Source: Citrus sinensis
Taxonomy: Eukaryota; Streptophyta; Magnoliopsida; Sapindales; Rutaceae
Assembly (NCBI RefSeq): GCF_022201045.2
Contig: NC_068563.1
Location: 744,001 to 808,000 of the forward strand
DNA: 64,000 nucleotides
Reading direction: 5' to 3'
The position numbers were made by a program, and so were the translations under genes. Below the pieces are notes generated by a model. The model saw only the letters and a program-made list of their open reading frames with translations, did no database searches and had not been told where the DNA came from. This document shows, piece by piece, positions 36,201-46,260 of this stretch (position 1 is the first letter of the stretch; every line of letters starts with the position of its first letter).

Positions 36201-37468
36201 TGCCAGAGGGACCATCTGAAGATTGCACTAGCAGATCTGCGAGTTCCCAGAATCTAGTATTCAATAACCAGTATTTTTAACTTTGCACTAATACAATATT
36301 GTTTCCAAGCACCAATTTACCCAATGAAACATATGTGACAATAGAGACAGTTTTGAAAAATGAGACACAAAATACCATTGATAAGCAAATTTAAATATTG
36401 AAACTTTGAACATCCACACAATACAACAAATTATGAAATTTCAACAGAACTAGCATGTGTCTTATCATGTATTCTTCAAAAGAAATCACAAGATGGTTTT
36501 CTGTTTGTTTGTAGCTACTCCGACACAAATATTATGTGTCATGAAGCCCATGCAATCAGTAATTTGCTTGTTGCAATGTAAAGTAAAACAAAACATTGTA
36601 AATATTCGATAGGGCATCAACCTGCAGATGGCCATAACATTGTCCCTACAAGGAAGACAAATTTTGCTTTGTTCACACTGAGACCACTCAAACATAATTC
36701 TATACTAAATTCAGTGGCAACAAAAATTTGCACAAGAATGATACATAAAAAAATAAAATAAGAAAGAAAAAATTAAGAATACCTGCTTTCTTTATCATTA
36801 TCCCTCGACTCCCTCTCCTTTTCTCTTTCTTTAAGCTCCCTGTCCCGACTCCTTTCTCTTTCTATAACCTCCCTGTCACGACTCCTTTCTCTTTCTATAA
36901 CCTCCCTGTCACGACTCCTTTCTCTTTCTATAACCTCCCTGTCACGACTCCTTTCTCTTTCATCACGATCGCTCCTATACCTTTCTGACTGACTCCCACT
37001 TCGATGCGACTTCTCTCTCTCCTTCTCCTTGTCTTTTTCCCGGTCTCTTTCAGTGTCATGATCCCGTTCTCTCCTATCCCGATCCCGACCGCGGTCTCTA
37101 TTTCTATCCCTCCCATTCCTCTCCTCCCTATCCCTATCCCTGTCCCTCTCTGTATCCCTATCCCTGTGTTCCCAGCTACTCCTAGGACGATCCCTTCCTC
37201 CATCTCTAGACCAAGAGCGGTGACAGGATGAGTCCCTCTCTTTCCGACGATCATGGTTGCGCGACTCATCTCTAGATTTAGAACCCCTAGAGCGATGACC
37301 GTCATCATCATAATCCTCAACCTTCTCATCACTCTTGCACTTCGAACTACGACTCCGTACTCTGTCTTCAGATTTCACATTACCATCACCATTTGCTGTT
37401 TCCTTCTCTTTGGCGGGTTCAGGATTCTCAACCATTTTCTCCAAATATTCATACTCATCAAAATCCAT
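30265..37468 (-). CDS. RBM39/CC1-like RNA-binding splicing factor, 13 exons
   Basis: Exons are 37468-36783, 34796-34718, 34624-34568, 34355-34300, 33473-33239, 33060-32977, 32616-32542, 31951-31865, 31341-31277, 31205-30956, 30876-30788, 30517-30403 and 30306-30265; the phases agree and give 639 residues. The first exon (228 residues) starts MDFDEYEYLEKMVENPEPAK and then becomes an Arg/Asp/Glu/Ser RS-like domain with an 11-residue tandem repeat. RRM1 begins TVFAYQ (about 249) with RNP1 RSKGVGYVEF. RRM2 has RLYVGNL (about 354) and CKGFGFVQF. The C-terminal UHM-type RRM has SECLLLKNMFDP (about 545) and the RWF motif in HGRWFAGKM, ending FPDSI. Human RBM39/CAPER and Arabidopsis At2g16940 have this layout. 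The family works in the nucleus at 3' splice-site selection, binding UHM ligand motifs of SF3B1/U2AF65. A 5' UTR intron (about 37516-37968) is likely. Confidence 0.95.
36847..36945 (-). repeat. Three perfect 33-bp coding repeats in the RS domain
   Basis: A 33-bp unit is repeated exactly three times (36847-36879, 36880-36912, 36913-36945) with partial units on both sides. In the protein it encodes REVIERERSRD in tandem. The units carry no synonymous differences, which points to recent expansion by slippage or unequal exchange. Confidence 0.92.
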
Positions 37469-39147
37469 TGTAATATTATCAAACCAAGCAATTTAAGCAA
37501 CAAGCTCCACTGCTGACACCTACACCAAATAAGGAAACTCATTCTCAAAAACGCCAATTCTACAATCACAAGATACAGAAAAGTAAAAATTGAACAGCTC
37601 AAAGGAAAAGATACAGTACAAATACGCATTTATATTAAAAATCCTAGACTTATCTCCAATTTCTAGACATAAAATCACAAGCATATGCTTGACTATTAAT
37701 TTCCCCCAATAATCTCTAGCATTTTATCTCGACCAGTAAACAAAGACTCAACTCAAGTAACTGGCAAATAGGCAGATATAAGTCTCCAAATCCTAAAACG
37801 GTTACAAGAAAATCCAATTATGATCACATATCATACGTTTCCTCTGTTTTAAATGCAGAGTAATACAAAGAAACTTAGAGAATCTGTTAAGGAATCAACA
37901 GATTCAGAGTTCCATTTCTAATTGTAACACACATAACTACTATTGTTAGGGTTTAGAAATTTGTTAACCTCGACAGAGCTGAAATGAGACAAAACGGCAG
38001 GGAGTTAGGGCTGAAATGAGTGTAAAATGCAAGGATTTAGAGAAACTTTGAAGGTCTCCTCATTGACGCTCTCGCGCTTTCGCTAGGGCAGTCAAAATGA
38101 TGGGAATTTGGGCGTCGGAGGCTTTTATATTACGGATAAAAGGGTTGGATTCTTGGATTCGGGTCGAGAACCCGGACCTTTTAGTATTGCTTTTAAGGCA
38201 ACGTCACCGTTTGGACGGAGTCTTACGACAAGAGATATTTTCTGAAGAAAATAAATATTACCCAAAAAAGTTTTTTTTTTTAAAAAGCAGGGGAAGGAAA
38301 TGACACTCAGACCCCTAAGCCACTCTTCAAAAACCTAACTAACTGAATATTTTTTATAGCCGGTGTTAGAAGGTCATAATGTGTATTATATGAGTAAAAA
38401 AACATAAGTTATTTTATGATCAATCTTTATAAACTGATGGGCTAGCTACGATCATTTCACATGTAGGTGAATTTCATAAGTCATTCTACTTTAAGTTTTG
38501 GCACTCCCAACAAATACAACAAAAACGTATATATTATATTTCGCATTTGATCTAGTGCAGCCGTTTGATTTAGTGCACGTTGTAATGTACGACGACATGC
38601 ATGGTAGGATTTCATTGGAGAAGCTAGCCTGTGGAGCCAGCATCCCCTGATGACTGATGAGATTGTGCCACATGAGCCATCCGACACCATAACATGTGTG
38701 ATTGCACACACTACATCGATTTTCATTATACATATATATTGAGGATGCCGTCCCTTCACAGAGACAGGATTAGAAACAAGAATAAAATGAAGAATGAGAT
38801 TTTATTATTGATCTGTGTGATCTCCCAACAGAAAGAATAATCCCCAAAATTGTTATTAATTTTACAGGGTAATCCCCAATACAAATGCAAAAATACTCTC
38901 ATCCCAATAAGAATATTTTAGTAATGCCTACAGAAAAAACTTTTGCAGCCCTCAACTTGGAAGCATTGCAAATGATATATATACCCGCCGAGACTATGGA
39001 TGACAATCGTCAAACTGATCCGTGGATAATAAAAAGAAATTTTACCAAAAATGTGGGCACTAGAGATTAGTGGCAAGAATCATTATTTCATCTCCATTTT
39101 TCACTGGCTCCTCCTAAAATGCTTTGGATGTTCAGTCCGTTTAAGTT
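37469..39147. other. Promoter and leader of the splicing factor gene, and 3' flank of the IF-3 gene
   Basis: On the minus strand, AG|GT at 37969/37968 and an acceptor at about 37516 suggest a 450-nt leader intron. The GC-richer stretch at 38040-38220 is the likely transcription start zone of the RBM39-like gene. Positions 38330-39060 show no gene; 39060-39147 should be 3' UTR of the IF-3 gene. Confidence 0.5.
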
Positions 39148-42100
39148 CTATCGACTGAATATTCCAAATTTCCTCTGTCCATTATCAGGGCCAGGCGTTT
39201 GGCTACCATCAGATTTTAAACCGGGACTACTTTGATTTGGTCTGACTCCTGCAGTGCCCTGAGTAGGGATGCCTTCCTTAGTTCTATCAGCTGCCATACC
39301 TTGCCCCGTAGGAGCATTGGCTGTTGGATTGCTGAAAATTCCATAACTAGATGCTCGGGTATTGGGAACATCACTGGGCATGCTATTAGGAAGCCTTGAG
39401 TTCCTAAAATTAGAAGCCTCAGTCCCGATTGGCTTCTTTTCTCCCATTGAAGGAGAGGCATTCATATTTGGTGGTGGTGGTGGTTGCCTTCTTTGAGAAG
39501 GAAACTGCGGTTCTGACCTGAAGGACTCCCTCATACCTGACCCCAGATTATCAATTGGCTTTTGTGGGAACTGATTTTTTTGTTCACTTCTTGCATACCT
39601 ATTTCCAGTTCCAAGGGAAGGCCCATGTGGAGTCGATCCAAGCGTGTCTGCCCTTGAAAAATTAGGCGCTGGTTTGGGGTGCGAAAAGTTTGAGGCACTG
39701 ATACTTGCAGGAGGACTAGCTGATTCTGGTGCAGCATTCATTACTTTAGGTGTGAAGTTTGAAGTCAACCCCTTCGCTCCATCAGCAAGATCAAATACTT
39801 CGTTTAGATCATCATTTGAGTTTGAAACTGACCATGGAGTGTTTTTTTTTTCTATTTTTTCTAAGCCAAATTCTGCGGGATCTTCTTCATGAATTGCAGG
39901 TGTGGGGATATCAACCGAACGCTCAATAGTTGATGATGGAGTTGCAGCCTTACTAACACCACTTGTATCCCCAACGGCCTTCAATTTTTTTAAACCACCT
40001 TTCTTTGATGGGCCAAATTTGACGTGCCTAATTATAGCATATGCTTGTTTCCTCTCCACATGTGGTCCACTTTCTACAACAGATATATCTTCAATCTGCA
40101 GTTGTTCATAATAATAAAAGTTGGAAGGAGCTGAAGAAAAAGGAACGAGCAATAACTCGGACATATAAAATTACGAGAATATGAAGAAATATGACAGTAC
40201 CAAATCAATGAGACGGGATAAGTATCCTCCCAAGTCCTCTGTTTCTTCTTTTTTACCCACAGGCAAAGCCATACACTGTTCCGAACCCGAAAATAAACGT
40301 TAACTAATTTCAGAAAAGATATGATCAACTTTAACAACATTATGAGAGGATTTTGGAGCCATGTAGAATCAAAACATTGGGAAAAATGGAACAATTTCAA
40401 TGCATGCATAAACATTCCGACTTCTGTGTCCTTATGCATGTATATAAACATACAGGTTACAACTTACATGAATTAAAAAATATAGATAAATCACACATGG
40501 ATCCATTATAATGAGCACTTAAAACATGGGATGTTGCACACATCACATGGATCCGTTATAATGAGCACTTAAAACATGGGATGTTGCACATATCACAAGG
40601 ATCCGTTATAATGAGGACTTAAAATATGGCATGTTGCACATATGCATATGTGTTAGAAATGAAGAGCACATGAGAATGACACAAAATTTGTTATAACTCA
40701 CATGAGATCTCATGAAAAAGCGAATACACTTAATAAACTAGCAAATTCCACAATCGCAAGTCGTTTAACTTCACAAAACTCTTTTCAATATAAGAGAAAA
40801 TACCTTCACCCGGTAACCCTTATCCATCAACCTTTTGACTGTATCTGCTTTCATCTGCAGGTCTTTTTGCTCCTGAAACAGAATCAGAGGTAGAAGTAAG
40901 ATATTTTCTTCATTTTACTTGTCAATGCATCCTCATTCCAGTAATATCAGAACATTATTAGCACATGTACTGTGCGAGAAAGGAAGGGTGTGAAGAACAA
41001 AAAAGCTGTAAAATGACAAACATAAACTGTAATTTGAGCATGGGCTAAGTGCCTTGAGAACACGTGTACATCCAATCATGTACATTTTAGCATAAGGTCA
41101 CAGTTGACGCTTAATTTCATTTCCCTAAAGGAAAATCTCACTGGATACCAGTAACCATTTCCATTGTAGGGAACTGGCTTCCCTATTGATGGGTAGATTC
41201 TCTATTAAATATGCATAAAATCAATGAGGGTGTTGAAACCTAGATTCACCTGCAAACAATGTGCTAGATGACTTTAAGATCAAATATCTTTATAGCTGTT
41301 TTTTTTTTTTTTTACTTTGAACAAAATTTCACCATTTTCCAAAGGCATGGACAAAGGCAAAAAGAAATAGCGTGTTTAAGTAACTTACAATTTTCCCCGA
41401 GAATCTAACTTCTTTGCAATCTCCCTTTTTCAAAGTGATGTCAGACTGCATAAAAAATAAAGCGGCTCAAAACCATCACCACTAAAGAAAATAACATTTA
41501 ATAAAGCAGGCCGCAAGTGGATGAAAAGACAAATGCAAGAACCTGCAACATTCAAAAAGTGTACAATGGAAACCAACTCGAATTTACAGTTAATTGAAAG
41601 ACATACAATATCAGACATTGTTTTCACTCAAAGCATTGCATCAACATTAAAGCAACCACTAGTAGAGCAAATAATCCACAATCTTTCCTACCTTGGCTTT
41701 CGCACGATCCTTTTCCTTTAATTCTTTATGGTATTTCTCTTTATGGAAGTCCATGATTTTACAGACTGGTGGGTTTGCCTTTCTATCAACCTGTAAAATT
41801 TAAGGAACAGTTTTTAGGCCAACAAGAGTCAGAAGATTTAACCTAAATATATACAGTGAGCATCTAGGAGAATGTTATGTGATCTCATAACATTATAAAA
41901 ATAGAAGTGATAGCCAAGATCAAAAGCAACAACAACATATGCCCAAAACTAGTTCCAACCATGCAGAACCACCGCATGCAGCCATTCTTCTATCACTTCA
42001 TTCGCAAAGCTGGATGCATGATACCTGCTAAAAGTGAATTGACCGTAGAGCATTGAAAACACTACCTCAACCAAATCGCATTGGAGACTCCTGGCAAGTG

Positions 42101-43122
42101 CGAGTGCTTCATGTCTTGAGACAACTTTGTGCCCTGCATGTATACATATTATCAATCGCTTATTTAATATTTCCACTATGTTCTAACATGCAAAGCGAAA
42201 TGCAACACAAGTTTCACAATCACCAACAAATTTATGGAAGAAATGCTGCTTATAGCTTATCATTTCATTAAAGCCCACCACTAATAACAAATGACTGGAA
42301 TGCCCCTCCATGTCTCTGTATTGATTATAAACTGATTATTGAATTTTCATCCTAGCCTTAGACTGAGCAATCAATACACTCACATTCTTCAACACACATC
42401 CCCATCTTTGCTTTAGAAAACTGAAAACAATTCTCAATTGTACTGCATTGAGCAACGATATAACATGGGCATATGCAGTACATTCCTAACTTTGTTAAGC
42501 AAATTAGAATAAACATACCTTCGTCTAAAACCAGCCGAACAAACTGAGCATTGATTTTATCATTTAAACGCGGCCCACTAGTTTCCTTCTCATCCTTCTT
42601 CTGCTGAGCCTGAAATTGAACAATACATCAACCTTAACCACCACCACTACCTCATATGCTAATATCACAAGCCAAGCGATGCAGAAAAATTCAACGAAGT
42701 TTAAATCCGGTAGCACGCCAAAATAACAAATATCATACGAAACGAAAAATAAAAAAAATAAATAATACTCAGATTAAGGAAAATTAGCATAAAACATACC
42801 AACGAATTTTTTTCACGAATCAGATTGATACCAGTAGGTTAGCCATCCAAAATGGGGAACAAAAAATTGATGCCCACATAGTGAATTACAAAGTATAAAA
42901 AAAAATAATGATAATTACCTGAACTGGGGCAGCAAAAAACCTTACGTTGTTGCAAAAATCATTAGGTGTTTTAACGGCGCTTTCCCAAAATGGCTTCTTT
43001 GCCTCACAAATTTTTGTGTGTGAAATGCTGTGATTAAGAGAAGGAACTTGAATGTAATATCTTTTGAATTGGTGTGTTAAGTGTTTGAGCCTCGATTGGT
43101 TGGTTCTGCAGCTAAAGGCCAT
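39148..43122 (-). CDS. Organellar translation initiation factor IF-3, long C-terminal tail, 8 exons
   Basis: Exons are 43122-42919, 42609-42519, 42133-42066, 41790-41692, 41445-41389, 40872-40804, 40275-40201 and 40095-39148, giving 536 residues in one frame. Residues 1-68 are basic, Ser/Asn-rich and poor in acid (MAFSCRTNQSRLKHLTHQFK), as expected of a mitochondrial presequence. The IF-3 N-domain follows (GPRLNDKINAQFVRLVLDEG, ANPPVCKIMDFHKEKYHKEL), then the C-domain (SDITLKKGDCKEVRFSGKI, KADTVKRLMDKGYRVKCMAL, YLSRLIDLIEDIS). After about residue 265 comes a disordered Ser/Pro/Asn-rich tail of some 270 residues ending RKFGIFSR. Bacterial IF-3 has about 180 residues and prevents premature 30S-50S joining. 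Arabidopsis At1g34360, which I recall as mitochondrial and about 520 residues long, has the same layout. The tail lies almost wholly in the last exon. Confidence 0.93.
40491..40640. repeat. Three 50-bp tandem repeats in an IF-3 intron
   Basis: The unit containing GGATCCGTTATAATGAGCAC and AAAACATGGGATGTTGCACA occurs three times at exactly 50-bp spacing. The third copy has diverged slightly (AAAATATGGCATG). It lies in the intron between exons 6 and 7. Confidence 0.85.
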
Positions 43123-43752
43123 GTTTTTTCAGCTGATTGAATAACAAATTTTCATTCTTTTTTTAGTAAATTTGGAAGATTTAGAGTGAGCGAATATATA
43201 AAACCCTAACTAAACCATTGCAGTGAATTTGATCCGGGGAGAGGTGTAAGAATGAGCGTAAAGTTTATGGCGCCGTCGGGTTACACGGCAGCGTGGTGTT
43301 TCGACCGTTGGATCTGGAGTTTGATTATTTGGTTTAGATCGACGGTGGCGATGGTCGGATGGTTATGGGTTCGCCTTTGGGCCGTATGATGTAGGCCCAA
43401 TTTAGATTGTTGGGCTCATTACCTTCGAAAACCCAAATACTAATGTCCTCCTAACTCCTAAGTGATTGATTGAGTGTTATTTGACCCCTCTATCTCCAAA
43501 TAAATGTAAACAATTTTTTAGTAATTATCCATAGAAATTTAGTTAACAACTACTCTCAATTGGGTGTACTGGGTATATAATTATTCATTTTCATGATATT
43601 ACATAAAATCATATTTCAAGAAACTTATTTCAAAATCAAAAGTAATTATTTCCTTAAAATTTTCTAATTGTAAAAAGCTCTATTATCAAAACTACTTATA
43701 CTTTGAAAAAGCAAAGTGTATACCAAAACGGGTCTTAGTATTATTAGAAAAA
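43123..43752. other. Promoter region of the IF-3 gene and flank of the Helitron cluster
   Basis: Positions 43123-43400 are less AT-rich and should contain the leader and core promoter (minus strand) of the IF-3 gene. Beyond 43450 the DNA is AT-rich and gene-free. Confidence 0.5.
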
Positions 43753-45603
43753 CTAGGAAATAGAACCGCACTTCGTGCGGCTTTAAAAAAAGAATTTAGT
43801 ATTTTTTTTTATTACTTTACACTTGATAAAACTGATAAAAAATATGAATTGATTTTCTTTTAAAGATGACGCAGCCTTATAAAACTAATGTTATTTATGA
43901 AAGTTAATTATTTTTTTGTTAACTTTAAAAATATATATTAATGTGTATAGTTAAATGTAAACAACCTTTTCATCAATAAAAATTATGTTCACACTAATCA
44001 ACTCTCAATTCTTCTTGGTATTAACAGACTCCTACATTTTACAAAGCCTAACCATTATCATCCAACTATCTTTATCATTGTTTAACTCATGAAGAAAAGA
44101 ATACTCTATGAAGCACACAATACAAAAAAATTAAATAAGTCAAAAAATAAAAACACAAGAACATTTCTAAAGAGGATGTTGGTTAAATTAAAAAAAAAAA
44201 TCCAAACATAACAAATCTTAAATACTTAATATTTATATAGTTTGAAGAAGCCAAAAGACACTAAATAAAAGGTTGCATAATTAAATATGAAATTATGACA
44301 TTGAAATTAGGTCCTAGTGGTATTGGTGAGGGAAGATGAAAGAACCTTCCTTCCTATATTAATTAGTTGATGTATTTTAAACTAAAGTTTAGTTGTTGGC
44401 TTAATAAAATAAATGAATGTTTCAAAACTATAATTAATTTATTATTAATGGTTACATATTGTTGAATTTAAATAGAAAGAAGAAGAGACATGTAATCTTT
44501 TATAATCTACTAATTAATTTCTATTTTTAATATTTTGTAATATAATTATTTTTTAATCTCAACCAATATATTCGATTATAGAGAATATAAAAAGATGAGA
44601 AATAATAATGGCACAAATCTTAACTACTTAATATTTATAGAGTTTGAAGAAACCAAAAGGCACTAAACAAAATGTTACATATTAAATATGAGATTATAGC
44701 ATTAAAATTAGACCCTAATGGCATTATTGAGGGAAGATGAAAGAACATTCCTTCCTATATTAATTAATTGATATATTTAAGCCACTAAAGTTTAATTATT
44801 GGCATAATAAAATAAATTAATGTTTGAAAACTTAAAATTAATTATTATTAATGGTTACATATTATTGAATTTAAATAGAAAGAGGAAGAGACATAATCTT
44901 TTATAATCAAATAATTATTTTTTTATTTTTAATATTTTGTAATGTAATTATTTTTTTTTATATCAACTAATTTATTAGATAATAGAGAATACAAGAAGAT
45001 GAGAAATAGTGATGCCACATCACCTCCTCTAGTCCCAACTTTATATATATATTTTAATATTTTGTAATGTAATTAGTTTTTAATCTCAACCAATATATTA
45101 GATAATAGAGAATATAAAAAGATAAGAAATAATGATGCCACAAATCTTAAATATTTAATGTTTATGGAGTTTGAAGAAGCCAAAATACACTAAACAAAAG
45201 ATTGAATAATTAAATATGGGATTATGACATTAAAATTAGGCTCTAATAGCATTGTTGAGGGAAGATGCATTGTTGAGGGAAGATGAAGGAACATTCCTTC
45301 ATATATTAATATTAATTAATTGATGTATTTTAAGCCACTAAAGTTTAATTGTTGGCATAATAAAATAAATTAATGTTTGAAGACTTATAATTAATTATTA
45401 TTAATGGTTACATATTGTTGAATTTAAATAGAAAGAGGAAAAGACATGTAATCATTTATAATCTAATAATTATTTTCTATTTTAATATTTTGTAATGTAA
45501 TTATTTTTTTAATTTCAACCAATTTATTAGATAATAGAGAATATGAGATGAAGAGATATGGTGATGCCACATCACCTCCTCAAGTCCCACCTTTATATAT
45601 ATA
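43753..45603 (-). mobile_element. Non-autonomous Helitron with internally multiplied units
   Basis: Read on the minus strand, the 3' end is a perfect hairpin, CCGCAC-GAA-GTGCGG (43780-43766), followed by TTCTATTTC and the terminal CTAG (43756-43753), with host T next: the Helitron 3' signature. Going inward, three related blocks begin with ACAAATCTTA-type words at 44211, 44613 and 45140 on the plus strand, so the body is a tandem array with units of about 402, 527 and 464 bp. The 5' side carries the GATGCCACATCACCTCCTC block that is 5'-terminal in the sister copies. No Rep/helicase coding is present. Confidence 0.72.
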
Positions 45604-46260
45604 CTAGAAAATAGACCCGCGTTTCACGCGACTTTGAAAAAATAATTTAGTATTATCTTTTTTTCTTACTTTACACTTGATGAAACTGATAAAAAATAAG
45701 AATTGATTTTTTTTTAAAAATGAGGCAGCCTTATAAAAATTAAAAAAAAGCTATTAGCTAGCAATACAAATAAAGAAGTAACGCAAAATAAAGAATAAAA
45801 TGAGAGAATATATTATAGAGTGATTTTATTCATTCCAATTGTGTGTGTACAAAACAAAAAGATGAGCTCTCCTTTTATAGTTACATAATCACTCCATGAA
45901 ATTAATGAAAAATTATGGATTATAATTTCTTGTGAGATAGTGGGAGTTATAGGGAAGTTAAAGGTTGCTAATGGGAGATAGTGGGGAGACTAAGAGATAT
46001 ATGTTATGAACATTTATATTTATTTTAATAAATTCATAACACTCCCCATTTGATATTCATTACAAAGAATATGCCTCATTAAACTCTTTACATAATTGTT
46101 ATTATATAATAACAATCAAATTAATTATGAGAAGATAAAAAGCCAAATCTAAAAGAAAAATTCTCTATTTATTAGATAATAGAGAATATACAAAGAAGAG
46201 AAATTGTGATGCCACATCACCTCCTCAAGTCCCAACTTTATATAGATATATAGATATAGA
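45604..46260 (-). mobile_element. Second non-autonomous Helitron, abutting the first
   Basis: On the minus strand it runs from TC at 46260-46259 (TCTATATCTATATATC) to CTAG at 45607-45604. The 3' hairpin is CGCGT-GAA-ACGCG (45630-45618), with the same 3-nt loop as its neighbour. The interior (GGCAGCCTTATAAAA, TTCCAATTGTGTGTGTACA, CATAACACTCCCCATTTG) matches the copy at 62809-63452 in opposite orientation over its whole length. There is no coding capacity. Confidence 0.78.

Noticed and set aside
36928..37332. 134-codon minus-strand frame overlapping the RS domain
   Set aside because: It is the shifted reading of the Arg/Asp-rich first exon of the splicing factor, whose own frame is supported by splicing phase and homology.
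40491..40640. CRISPR-like spaced repeats
   Set aside because: The units are contiguous tandem repeats without distinct spacers, in a plant nuclear intron.
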